From Butyrivibrio sp. VCD2006 (GTDB lineage Bacteria; Bacillota; Clostridia; Lachnospirales; Lachnospiraceae), in NCBI RefSeq assembly GCF_000423925.1, contig NZ_AUIX01000017.1, positions 1 to 64,000 of the forward strand: DNA of 64,000 nt, read 5' to 3'. The translations under genes were made by a program, and so were the position numbers. The notes beneath the pieces are model-generated. The model made no database searches. It was not told the origin of the DNA and saw only the letters and a list, made by a program, of their open reading frames with translations. This document shows positions 40,412 through 49,182 of the stretch, piece after piece; position 1 is the stretch's first letter, and every line of letters begins with the position of its first letter.

Positions 40412-40978
40412 TTATACCCGTAAAATGGAGATAAGCCACTCGGGATCAGGTGATTCCAGCTCCTTATTTATCGTCATCTCCTCCATAATCCCCTGGATTG
40501 CTGACCAGAAGCACACTGCAAGAAGCTTGGGATCTCCTTTTCTGAAAATACCATCCTTTTGTCCCTTCTCGATGAGCCTTGCAGTATTCTCTGTTGCCTC
40601 GACTGACATGGCGAGTTTTCGCACATCTTCCGGCATTCCGGCCCTCCGCGCCTGGGACATAAGCACAAACATATTCGACACATAGGGCTGCTTTTTCACA
40701 TATTCAAACAGACCATTCAGCATGCCTTTTAAGAAAACATCCCCCGGAACCCCTTCGGCTCCCGCTGTGACGCCGGTGAAATTTTTCCCGGTTTGCACCA
40801 GCTCCATAAGAAGCTCCTCTTTTGATTTAAAATAATGGAACATAAGGCCGGTGCTCATTGGCACCGCAGCCGCAATGTCGCTTACCTTAGTCTCATGATA
40901 CCCTTTCTCCACGAACAGAGTCAGCGCTGTCATCAAAATTGCCTGCCTTCTCTCTTCCTTCTGTTCCTCTCTCGTCAT
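40412..40978 (-). CDS. TetR family regulator
   Basis: 188 residues. Typical TetR HTH at about 10-55 (ALTLFVEKGYHETKVSDIAA, then TGLMFHYFKSKEELL). The C-terminal domain is the ligand-binding half. The ATG at 40978 follows GAGGAGG and lies 86 bases inside the upstream oxidoreductase gene in another frame. It probably represses that operon through the ATTGAAT-N4-ATTCAAT site at 42541. Confidence 0.92.
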   Translation of the reverse strand: MTREEQKEERRQAILMTALTLFVEKGYHETKVSDIAAAVPMSTGLMFHYFKSKEELLMELVQTGKNFTGVTAGAEGVPGDVFLKGMLNGLFEYVKKQPYVSNMFVLMSQARRAGMPEDVRKLAMSVEATENTARLIEKGQKDGIFRKGDPKLLAVCFWSAIQGIMEEMTINKELESPDPEWLISILRV

Positions 40979-42500
40979 GATAATCCTCCTCATTCAAAAC
41001 ACTCTCGGGCATGTCCAAATTTGCAGGCCAGCTCTTACGCATAATTCTCTGAATCGCAAATTTACCGTTAGTTACTGCAACGGGAAGTCCTCCTGGTGAG
41101 CTGTTCCACTGGCCGGCGAACCAAAGGTTCTTTATTCCCTTGATAATGCCCTTATTTCTTACCGCCTTCGCGCCGGGTGTTGTTATGAAGCTCATGTAGC
41201 TGCCGTGATAAGCGTTGCAATAGCGCTCGTAAGTAAGAGGTGTCCATGCATCAAGGAACTCCAGGTCGCCCTTAACCTCCGGAAAAGCTGCCTCAATCCT
41301 CGCTACCACAGCCTCTGTAAGCTCACTCTTTGCCTTTTTATATTCCTCCGGTGAGAGGCGCTTCCAAGCCTCATAGTCATCATCTGACTGGAAAATACTG
41401 GTCTGAACCACCTGTCTGTCCCCTTTTACAAAGGCCGGATCATATCCATAAACCTTGACATACATTCTATCAAAGGTAGTTGCTCCAACCTTCAGCGGCT
41501 CGATGTCTATGAAAACTGTCTCCCCTGGATTGAAGCTCTTATTAACTGAAAATGCAACCTGGAAAGAGCTTGTTGCAGGGTACTTTGCCGTTTTTTCATA
41601 TGCAAGCTTCATATCCGAAGGCATGTACTTTCTGTCGATTAGTTTCCCGAAAAGAATATTTGTATCAAGTGTTGCGATGTAGTAATCTCCGGTTGCCGTG
41701 CTGCCATCCTCAAAACGTACTGCGCAGGCCATTTTCTTGTCTACTGTGATCTCGGATGCTGCCTTGTTATAGAATATCTTGCCGCCAAGCTCCTTAAAGC
41801 GCTTCTCCATTCTAAGAGACATCTGGAGTGACCCGCCCATGGGAATTCCACCGTTTCCATCGGCTATGGAAGCATATGATACAAGGAATGAATATGCTGT
41901 ATATTCCTTGGGAAGATAGTCGCAGAGCATCTTTTGAATAACAGGTGATTTGAATCTTTTGCTGTATTCTTCAAGGGAAATCTTGCTAAGCTCCTTCATT
42001 ACTTTTACAAAATCACCCATTGCTTTTCCGTAATTGATGTAGTCGCCTATTCCGAACATATCAAGCGGCTTGTCTGCCGGCATTACACACTGCTTGGAAT
42101 ACTCTGTATATTCGATGAACTTGTTGATCTCAACTTCATCCTCGGGAGATAGCTCTATCATCTCTTTTCTTGTACGCTCGAGATCCGCCCAAAGTGTAAC
42201 CCTTTTTCCTGCATGACAGGTTGTAAAAAATGAATCAAGCGCCGCATATTCGGTGTCATCGGACAATGCCCCAACTGTTTTCCATACCTTGTAAAGTTCA
42301 GTTTTCTTGTTGGTTCCTGTAAGCCAGTGAATGCAGTTATCAATGTGGTAGCCTTTTCTGTTCCACCCTATGCACTCGCCGCCAGGTATCGCGTTCTTCT
42401 CATATATCTCAGCATCCATGCCGCACAAGCGTGCATATATACCCGCTGAAAGTCCTGAAATTCCCCCACCAATGATAATGATCTTCTTCTCTTTTTTCAT
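40893..42500 (-). CDS. FAD-dependent NAD(P)-binding oxidoreductase, phytoene-desaturase-like
   Basis: 535 residues. FAD-binding dinucleotide fold at the N-terminus (IIIIGGGISGLSAGIYARLC, then EIYEKNAIPGGECIGW) and the C-terminal NLWFAGQWNSSPGGLPVAVTNGK segment of amine-oxidase/phytoene-desaturase (CrtI-like) enzymes. In anaerobes relatives act on carotenoid-like or retinol-like lipids; substrate unknown. The ATG at 42500 has GGGG upstream. The last 28 codons extend past the conserved domain and overlap the tetR start. Confidence 0.87.
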   Translation of the reverse strand: MKKEKKIIIIGGGISGLSAGIYARLCGMDAEIYEKNAIPGGECIGWNRKGYHIDNCIHWLTGTNKKTELYKVWKTVGALSDDTEYAALDSFFTTCHAGKRVTLWADLERTRKEMIELSPEDEVEINKFIEYTEYSKQCVMPADKPLDMFGIGDYINYGKAMGDFVKVMKELSKISLEEYSKRFKSPVIQKMLCDYLPKEYTAYSFLVSYASIADGNGGIPMGGSLQMSLRMEKRFKELGGKIFYNKAASEITVDKKMACAVRFEDGSTATGDYYIATLDTNILFGKLIDRKYMPSDMKLAYEKTAKYPATSSFQVAFSVNKSFNPGETVFIDIEPLKVGATTFDRMYVKVYGYDPAFVKGDRQVVQTSIFQSDDDYEAWKRLSPEEYKKAKSELTEAVVARIEAAFPEVKGDLEFLDAWTPLTYERYCNAYHGSYMSFITTPGAKAVRNKGIIKGIKNLWFAGQWNSSPGGLPVAVTNGKFAIQRIMRKSWPANLDMPESVLNEEDYHDERGTEGREKAGNFDDSADSVRGERVS

Positions 42501-42540
42501 GATTTTGTCCCCTGTTGTGTAGTTTGTTGAATAGCCGTTC

Positions 42541-42584
42541 ATTGAATCTGTATTCAATATAATATTAAACCATCTTCTTGTCAA
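42541..42584 (-). promoter_or_regulatory. promoter and TetR-type operator of the oxidoreductase operon
   Basis: TTGACA (42584-42579), 17 bp, TATATT (42561-42556), with the palindrome ATTGAAT-CTGT-ATTCAAT (42541-42558) starting at the -10 and covering the transcription start. Position and symmetry fit the TetR gene of the same operon. Confidence 0.78.
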
Positions 42585-42643
42585 CATTATTTTTGTAATT
42601 TACAACAATTCAGCTCATATTCATTGATTTGTTGCCTATCCCC

Positions 42644-44737
42644 CTATTTCCTGCCAATCAGAATTACCGTAGTCCTCGGCCCCAGTGTTACAGCCGACTG
42701 GTTCGCAAGCTTATCCTCCTTCCCTTCCTCAGCGCAGTATCCGTAGGCCTCGAAGGCCATATACCAGTTATATTTGTCCGGCAAAGCAGGAAGCTCATAG
42801 GTCTGTTCTTCCCAATAGGCATTGACCCCGATATAGATGAATTCATTCTTCCCGGTTCCGTACTTCTTACCATCCTCAGCAAACATATATGCAAAGCAAA
42901 GGGCAGGCTCGCCTCCGTTAAAATCCCAAGCCCTTGTGCCATGGAAGGAAAGCTCCGGATAACCAGTACCATTCTCGCCAAAAGAATAGTCAGAGGCTAG
43001 CAATATCGGGTGTTTTTTTCTAAAATTGATCAACCTCTTGATATACTCGTAATAATCTCTGTTGCGCTCAAGAGCTGACCAGTCAATCCATGAAATATCA
43101 TCGTCATGGCAATAAGCATTATTATTCCCATATTGGGTGTTACCCATCTCATCCCCTGACAATAGCATGGGAATTCCTCTGCTTGTCAGCAGGATTGTCA
43201 GCATATTCTTCATTTGACGAAAACGCAGGCTCAGTACATCAGGATTCGAGGTGTCACCCTCTTCTCCGCAGTTCCAGCTGTCATTATCATTGCATCCGTC
43301 CTGGTTTCCCTCGCCATTAGCTTCGTTGTGCTTATTGTTGTAGGAAACAAGATCATACAAGGTAAACCCATCATGACATGTGACGAAATTCACTGATGCC
43401 GCCGCACTTCGCTCACCGTACATATCCCCGGACCCGCATATGCGAGAAACCAGTTCCGGAGCGCACTCAGCGCCGCCCTTTATGAATCTTCTCAGGCAAT
43501 CTCTGTATCTTCCGTTCCATTCAGCCCATCTGCCCCAGGAGGGATAGCTTCCAACCTGATATAAACCATCTGCGTCCCAGGCTTCTGCAATAAGCAGGCA
43601 CTTCCCCAATACAGCATCATGCGCTATTGTATCTAAAAGCGGCGGGGATAGCATAGGCGTTCCATCCTGATCTCTAGACAAAATCGAAGCAAGATCGAAT
43701 CTGAACCCATCTACATGATAGGAGTATACCCAGTATCTGAGCGCATCGAGAACCACATTTCTCACAACAGGATTGTTGCAGTTCATAGTATTCCCGCAGC
43801 CACTGAAATTAATGTAATACCCATCATGTGTCAGTAAATAATATGTCCTGTTATCTATGCCCTTATAGGATATGACAGGCCCATTCTCATTTCCCTCAGC
43901 CGTGTGATTAAATACCACATCAAGGATTACTTCTATTCCGTTTTTGTGAAGGGTCTTTATAAGATTCTTAAGCTCGTCCGCCTCCATTCCAAAGGGTGCG
44001 GAAGCCGCATATCCAGCCTTCGGTGCAAAAAAGCTCACCGTGGAATAACCCCAGTAATTGTAAAGCTTCTTTCCGCCTACTTCTCTTGCATTTTCAAACT
44101 CATCAAACTCGAAAATCGGCATGAGTTCTACGCAGTTTATGCCAAGTTCCTTTAGATAGGGAATCTTTTCAAGGATACCCGCAAAGGTCCCCGGTCGCCT
44201 CACACCACTCGACGCATGCTTTGTAAAGGAGCGGACATGCATCTCATAAACCACAAGATCGCAGGGCGCAAGCTCCAGAGGCTTATCACCTTCCCAGTCA
44301 TAATCCTCCAGAATTATCCGGCCTCTATGCTGAAAATTCTTTGAAGCATCAGGTTTTCTCCCCCATACGGTCCGCCCGGATACAGACTTGGCATAGGGAT
44401 CAAGAACAACATTATTTTTATTGAAAAGTTGCCCCTTTGAAGGATCATAAGGTCCGTCAAAACGGTACCCATATTCCATGGTCTCGATGTTCAGGCCATA
44501 GACCATGATGCTATAGACATTGCCTATTCTGAATTCCTCCGGCAGAGGGATTTCAACGTAGGGCTTTTTGCTCCCATGATTATAAATAACAAGGGTGCAG
44601 CCCGTAGCATCCTTTGAAAAAATGCTGAAATTGACTGCACCGTCCTGAAGGAAGGATGCACCAAAGGGCAGCATCCTTCCCCTTCTGTATTCCAAATCTT
44701 TTATTTTGTTCGTCGGAAAAGTGTCTATCAGTCTCAT
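42644..44737 (-). CDS. glgX: glycogen debranching enzyme, GlgX/isoamylase type (GH13_11)
   Basis: 697 residues. N-terminal CBM48 (about 20-125), then the GH13 barrel with VFNHTAEG, GFRFDLAS (nucleophile Asp), LIAEAWD (acid Glu) and VTCHDGFTL (stabilising Asp region), and a C-terminal beta domain. It hydrolyses alpha-1,6 branches of glycogen or starch limit dextrin in the cytoplasm. Alone here, not in a glycogen operon. Start at 44737 after GGTG. Confidence 0.92.
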   Translation of the reverse strand: MRLIDTFPTNKIKDLEYRRGRMLPFGASFLQDGAVNFSIFSKDATGCTLVIYNHGSKKPYVEIPLPEEFRIGNVYSIMVYGLNIETMEYGYRFDGPYDPSKGQLFNKNNVVLDPYAKSVSGRTVWGRKPDASKNFQHRGRIILEDYDWEGDKPLELAPCDLVVYEMHVRSFTKHASSGVRRPGTFAGILEKIPYLKELGINCVELMPIFEFDEFENAREVGGKKLYNYWGYSTVSFFAPKAGYAASAPFGMEADELKNLIKTLHKNGIEVILDVVFNHTAEGNENGPVISYKGIDNRTYYLLTHDGYYINFSGCGNTMNCNNPVVRNVVLDALRYWVYSYHVDGFRFDLASILSRDQDGTPMLSPPLLDTIAHDAVLGKCLLIAEAWDADGLYQVGSYPSWGRWAEWNGRYRDCLRRFIKGGAECAPELVSRICGSGDMYGERSAAASVNFVTCHDGFTLYDLVSYNNKHNEANGEGNQDGCNDNDSWNCGEEGDTSNPDVLSLRFRQMKNMLTILLTSRGIPMLLSGDEMGNTQYGNNNAYCHDDDISWIDWSALERNRDYYEYIKRLINFRKKHPILLASDYSFGENGTGYPELSFHGTRAWDFNGGEPALCFAYMFAEDGKKYGTGKNEFIYIGVNAYWEEQTYELPALPDKYNWYMAFEAYGYCAEEGKEDKLANQSAVTLGPRTTVILIGRK

Positions 44738-44777
44738 ATTTTCACCTACAAACCTTCAAAACACTCTGACCAATCTC

Positions 44778-45620
44778 CTAGTTTTTCCCCTTATATCGAT
44801 ACTTGGTACCTGTGGCTACAGGAGTCACCTGCATAAAAGCATTTGTTGCCTGATCAAGTCCGGTCCTCTGATGATAATAACTGCAGCCATTAAGCGTCAT
44901 ATTCGCCATCTGTGATGTGCTAAGGCAGAAGAAAGCATGTGAATTAACTCCTATATCGAAAGTTACATCAACCTCATACCATTTTCCATCATCCAGCTTT
45001 ATGACATTCCATTGGTGAGCACCACTTGCACCAACACCGCCCGCATTGCCGTAAACGCAGTAGCACGGTATTCCGACTATATCGCACATAAGCTTATACG
45101 CTCTGGAAATTCCGGCGCATACAGCCGTCTTTTTGACCAATGCTTCATATGCAGACTGTCCCTGATAAGGTCCGCCCATGGAATAATCGTATTTTGTATA
45201 GCGCATCAGGGCATCGTGGAGCGCCAGCGCCTTCTTATATTTTGATTTTTTGCCCTTTGCCTTCTTTGTAAGGCTCTTTGCAACGTTATAGGTCTGCTTG
45301 GATTCCCTTACACTAAGTGCCTTTGAACTATTTGCGAATGCCGAAACATGGTCCTGTAAAAAGAACATCTTTCCCATCACTTCGTCCATGCTGTAGCCAT
45401 AGCCGGTAGAAGCATTCTTTTTATACTCCTTTCTTCCGGCACTATAGCCCTTCCTGTAATTCTTTGGCATCTTTTTGTAGTAAACGCCATTCTGCTTGAT
45501 GTACTTGCTGTATGAGCTGGCTGCCTTTGCTTCAACCGTAACCGGAAGGGACAAAACAAGCATCAATGAAAGAATAAGTACCAAAAAGCTACTAAATTTC
45601 TTTTTCGTTGCATTTTTCAT
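44778..45620 (-). CDS. secreted transglutaminase-like protein
   Basis: About 280 residues. Signal peptide of about 30 residues (LVLILSLMLVLSLPVTVEAKA), a basic Lys/Tyr-rich region, then a transglutaminase-like/cysteine-protease fold with catalytic Cys in KKTAVCAGISRAYKLMC, His in GAHQWNVIKL and Asp in WYEVDVTFD. The basic linker may hold the cell wall. Probably a wall-associated peptidase or cross-linker. Start chosen at 45620 (GGAG ten bases upstream); ATG 45626 is two codons longer. Confidence 0.85.
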   Translation of the reverse strand: MKNATKKKFSSFLVLILSLMLVLSLPVTVEAKAASSYSKYIKQNGVYYKKMPKNYRKGYSAGRKEYKKNASTGYGYSMDEVMGKMFFLQDHVSAFANSSKALSVRESKQTYNVAKSLTKKAKGKKSKYKKALALHDALMRYTKYDYSMGGPYQGQSAYEALVKKTAVCAGISRAYKLMCDIVGIPCYCVYGNAGGVGASGAHQWNVIKLDDGKWYEVDVTFDIGVNSHAFFCLSTSQMANMTLNGCSYYHQRTGLDQATNAFMQVTPVATGTKYRYKGKN

Positions 45621-45781
45621 AGGCATTACTCTCCTGAAAACTATTAAAAACTTTCTATAAACAATTATAAATTATCAGTTTCTCCACAAGTGTTAAAATC
45701 CAACGTATTTGATAAAAGTTTTATAAAACAGTGTCCTCTCATATGTTATTATTGATATATATATTCTTAAAAGGAGACGCC

Positions 45782-46192
45782 ATGAAAGAAATCACTCTTG
45801 AAGCAAAAGTTGATAACCTTAACAATGTAATGGTCTTTATCGACGAAGAACTCGAAAGCGCCGGTTGCACCATGAAAGCTCAGATGCAGATTGATGTTGC
45901 GGTAGAAGAACTCTTTGTAAATATCGCCAGTTATGCTTATGGTGATGGCACAGGGAATGCCACAATAATCGCTGATGTTGATGGAGCTGCCTCCAAGGCA
46001 ACTATTACTTTCATAGATGAAGGTGTCCCTTATGACCCGCTTGCAAAGGATGACCCTGACGTAACCTTATCCGCAGCGGAGAGGCAGATCGGCGGTCTCG
46101 GAATTTTCATCGTGAAAAAGAGCATGGATGACGTCATCTACAAATATGAGGACGGCAAGAATATCCTTACCATAGTCTCTTCCTGGGGATAA
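45782..46192 (+). CDS. RsbW-like anti-sigma factor serine kinase (HATPase)
   Basis: 136 residues with the GHKL ATPase motifs: N-box VEELFVNIASYAYG (about 36-50), G1 FIDEGVPYDP and G2 GGLGIFIVKKSMDD. RsbW/SpoIIAB-type proteins phosphorylate STAS antagonists and hold a sigma factor or other target. Start at 45782 after AAAGGAG. A SpoIIE-type phosphatase gene follows 66 bases downstream and a STAS protein is encoded convergent, giving the parts of a partner-switching module. Confidence 0.9.
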   Translation: MKEITLEAKVDNLNNVMVFIDEELESAGCTMKAQMQIDVAVEELFVNIASYAYGDGTGNATIIADVDGAASKATITFIDEGVPYDPLAKDDPDVTLSAAERQIGGLGIFIVKKSMDDVIYKYEDGKNILTIVSSWG

Positions 46193-46258
46193 TATTTTTA
46201 GTGCATCGATACTCTTGTCATTTTAAGCTTCGCCATACACTAAAGGAGTACTCTGGTA

Positions 46259-47833
46259 ATGAAAAAAAGATGGGGAATTAACAGAAAGACTCTGACTGCG
46301 ATCATTGTATTTACCCTTCTGATTAACATAATATCCTGTATTTGCGGCTCTATCATCTTTGATCGCGCAATACAGAAGCTCTATAACGATAAAGGCTACG
46401 TCGTAGCCAATATTATTCTCAACGATATAGATCATGATAAAATCGCTCAGTATGCCACCACGTGGGAAGCTGATGATTATTACTCATGGATGGTGGAATA
46501 TCTCCATCACATCGAAGACTACTCAAACGCAGCGTACATCTACATTGCAGTACCCTATGAAGACAAAACCATGCGTTATATTTACGATTCGGATACCTAT
46601 ATAGGCGATTCGGATCCTATTGCTGCGTCCTTTGAAGAAATATGGACGGCTTATACGCAAGGAGTGCGCCCCAAGAGCTATCTTACAAGACATTCCCAGA
46701 AATATGGCTTCCTGACCTCAAGCTGCCTGCCCGTAAAGGACAGCAATGACAAGGTTGTTGCTCTCCTCTTCGTTGATACTCACATGGAGGTTGTATTATC
46801 CACTCTCCGAAGCTACATCAGGAGCATGCTTACAATTTCAATTTTGCTCCTTGCCATTTTCTGTGTACTTCACTGGCATTTCATGCACAAATACCTGATT
46901 GGTCCGCTTATGCTCATTAGGAAAAATGTGAGCGATTTTGCCACTAATAATACTGAAGTTGATGATTCTTTAGAGACCATCAAAACTAATGATGAACTTG
47001 AGGATCTTGCCACTTCTGTAAATAAAATGGAGACTGATATTGTATCCTATATTGACCATATCCAGACCATTACAGCGGAAAAAGAGCGCATTGGGGCTGA
47101 GCTGAACGTAGCCACACAGATTCAGGCGGATATGCTTCCAAGGATATTTCCACCGTTCCCTGACAGAAAAGAATTCGATATTTATGCCACAATGACTCCT
47201 GCCAAGGAGGTTGGCGGCGATTTCTACGACTTTTTCCTGATCGATGATGACCATATAGCACTGGTCATGGCTGACGTATCCGGAAAGGGCGTACCTGCCG
47301 CACTTTTCATGGTGATCGCAAAGACCCTTATAAAAAACAGAACAATGATGGGCGGAAGTCTCTCTCCTGCTGAAATACTCTGCGATGTCAACAATCAGCT
47401 ATGCGAGGGAAACGATGCCGAGCTTTTCGTTACTGTCTGGCTCGGGATTCTTCAGATATCGACAGGTGTGGGCATTGCCGCAAACGCAGGCCACGAGCAC
47501 CCTGCCCTCAGAAGAAAAGATAGTGAATACGAGCTTATTAAGTATAGGCACTCTCCCGCAGTTGCCATGCTTGATGATATACGCTTTGAAGAGCATGAAT
47601 TTAAGCTTAATCCCGGGGATAGCCTCTTCGTCTACACCGATGGTGTACCGGAGGCAACAAACTCTGCTGATGAGCTTTTCGGAACCGACAGAATGATATC
47701 TGCACTAAATAAAAACTCCGCTGCAGACGCAACGGAGCTCCTTGGTATCGTTAAAGATGAAATTGACAGCTTTGTCGGCGATGCGCCACAGTTCGACGAC
47801 ATCACTATGCTGAGCTTCAGATATCTGGGTTAA
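46259..47833 (+). CDS. membrane PP2C (SpoIIE/RsbU type) phosphatase with HAMP domain
   Basis: 524 residues. TM1 at about 10-33, an extracytoplasmic sensor to about 178, TM2 at about 185-208, a HAMP linker (NDELEDLATSVNKMETDIV), a short coiled coil, then the PP2C_SpoIIE domain from about 285 with EVGGDFYDFF, VMADVSGKGVPAALFM and QFDDITML metal-binding motifs. It should dephosphorylate a STAS protein on an external cue, opposing the RsbW-like kinase upstream. Confidence 0.92.
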   Translation: MKKRWGINRKTLTAIIVFTLLINIISCICGSIIFDRAIQKLYNDKGYVVANIILNDIDHDKIAQYATTWEADDYYSWMVEYLHHIEDYSNAAYIYIAVPYEDKTMRYIYDSDTYIGDSDPIAASFEEIWTAYTQGVRPKSYLTRHSQKYGFLTSSCLPVKDSNDKVVALLFVDTHMEVVLSTLRSYIRSMLTISILLLAIFCVLHWHFMHKYLIGPLMLIRKNVSDFATNNTEVDDSLETIKTNDELEDLATSVNKMETDIVSYIDHIQTITAEKERIGAELNVATQIQADMLPRIFPPFPDRKEFDIYATMTPAKEVGGDFYDFFLIDDDHIALVMADVSGKGVPAALFMVIAKTLIKNRTMMGGSLSPAEILCDVNNQLCEGNDAELFVTVWLGILQISTGVGIAANAGHEHPALRRKDSEYELIKYRHSPAVAMLDDIRFEEHEFKLNPGDSLFVYTDGVPEATNSADELFGTDRMISALNKNSAADATELLGIVKDEIDSFVGDAPQFDDITMLSFRYLG

Positions 47834-47874
47834 AGCCCTGCTTTAAGGCCGGTCCCGGAGATCTCCGTCCGCCC

Positions 47875-49062
47875 TTAGCTTGGCTCAGTGCTAAAGTATA
47901 GGTTATCAACCCTTGGAAGCAATTCACGAAGGTGCTGCTTAGTGTGGTTTATTCTTATAGCACCAAGCTCACCATTTTTATAATCCGTAACAGATATAAT
48001 AAATAAAAATCTGATGTAAGCAACTATCTTGAGTTTATCGAGTATAGTTGCTTTTTCTTCTTCCGAAAACCCGCTGAAATATCGGTTAAAAATCTCATTC
48101 CAGATGTGCGTGGCCATAGCATCTGTTATTCCAAGAAAACCCTCACTGTTACCGGGCTCATCTTCAGGAAATGCCATGTATGCAACATACAAACCGGCAA
48201 GGTCAAATACAGGTTGCCCCGCCATAAGCGTGTCCATATCAATCAGCATCAGCTCACCGTCCACCATCATCACGTTTTTCATCATTATATCGCCATGAAC
48301 CACGTGATCATCCTGCGGAAGCTCAGAGAGATACTTCTTAAGTGTATCGTAGATATCATCATCCAGATACTCTCTCTCTACATCAAGATGGTCTATAAAT
48401 TCATCCCTTGCATAGGGCAGGATTCCCTTCTCCATAACCGTGCCATGTACCGTCTTGATAAAATCCACGTATTTAGCCGTGATATCATCAACATTTTCCG
48501 GATTCTCAATCACAAGGTCATTGAGAGTTTTGGCCTTAAGCATCTCAAATACTGAACCATAGCTGTCTCCCACCCTTACAATATCATATGATATTGCAGT
48601 AGGGATACCGCTTCTAAAGGCCTGTTTTGCCCTCAGCTGCTCATTCTCGATCATAGGAATACTTTCAGGCGACTCATATACCTTAACGATGGTATCTTCG
48701 TCGATTCTGTAGACAGTTCCGTAAAAACCGCGGCCTATGACCTCGCATCCGTCAACGGATATCCTTCTCATCACCTTTCTGACGTTCATGATGTCCGTGA
48801 ACCCCGTAACATTGAATATATCATAGACGTCAGAGCTAAGCTCCGTGAGCTTTAAGTCCTTTACGGTCTTTTGAATCTTAAGAAATATCCTGAGTCCGGC
48901 ACTGGATACGTACTCTATGCCTTCCATGTTTATCTCAAGCTTAAGTCCTTCATTTTCTTCAATGATCTTCAGAAACTCTTCCTGATAATCGTTGGCTGTT
49001 TGAGAATCAATGCGCCCTTGTGGGTACGCTATCACATAATCATTTTTAATCTCAGTCTTCAT
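47875..49062 (-). CDS. STAS domain fused to aminoglycoside/choline-kinase-like domain
   Basis: 395 residues. Residues 1-105 are an anti-sigma-factor-antagonist STAS domain with INMEGIEYVSSAGLRIFLKI, where the Ser pair is the usual phosphorylation site. Residues 110-395 are a kinase-like fold of the APH/choline kinase type: glycine loop EVIGRGFYGTVYRID, ATP Lys in TIVKVYE, catalytic loop HVVHGDIMMKNVM and LIDMDTLMAGQPVFDLAGL. The kinase motifs look intact. Start at 49062 after AGGG. It lies convergent to the RsbW/PP2C pair and is probably their substrate. Confidence 0.88.
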   Translation of the reverse strand: MKTEIKNDYVIAYPQGRIDSQTANDYQEEFLKIIEENEGLKLEINMEGIEYVSSAGLRIFLKIQKTVKDLKLTELSSDVYDIFNVTGFTDIMNVRKVMRRISVDGCEVIGRGFYGTVYRIDEDTIVKVYESPESIPMIENEQLRAKQAFRSGIPTAISYDIVRVGDSYGSVFEMLKAKTLNDLVIENPENVDDITAKYVDFIKTVHGTVMEKGILPYARDEFIDHLDVEREYLDDDIYDTLKKYLSELPQDDHVVHGDIMMKNVMMVDGELMLIDMDTLMAGQPVFDLAGLYVAYMAFPEDEPGNSEGFLGITDAMATHIWNEIFNRYFSGFSEEEKATILDKLKIVAYIRFLFIISVTDYKNGELGAIRINHTKQHLRELLPRVDNLYFSTEPS

Positions 49063-49095
49063 ATTGGTTTCCCTCATAGAAACATTACCGGTTAA

Positions 49096-49133
49096 GAAAA
49101 ATTATACCTGCTTGAACCTATAATTCAAGCAGG
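49096..49133 (-). terminator. terminator of the FDPMTGQP-repeat gene
   Basis: CCTGCTTGAA/TTCAAGCAGG stem (49107-49133) followed on the minus strand by TATAATTTTTC. Lies 50 bases after the stop at 49183 and before the STAS-kinase gene. Confidence 0.75.
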
Positions 49134-49182
49134 CATATTCTAAACAAATTATAACTATTTTATGGTTAATCTGTATTAAATC

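Noticed and set aside
42501-42587. Longer N-terminus of the FAD oxidoreductase from 42587
   Set aside because: The extension covers the -35, -10 and operator; homologous FAD folds begin at the 42500 start.
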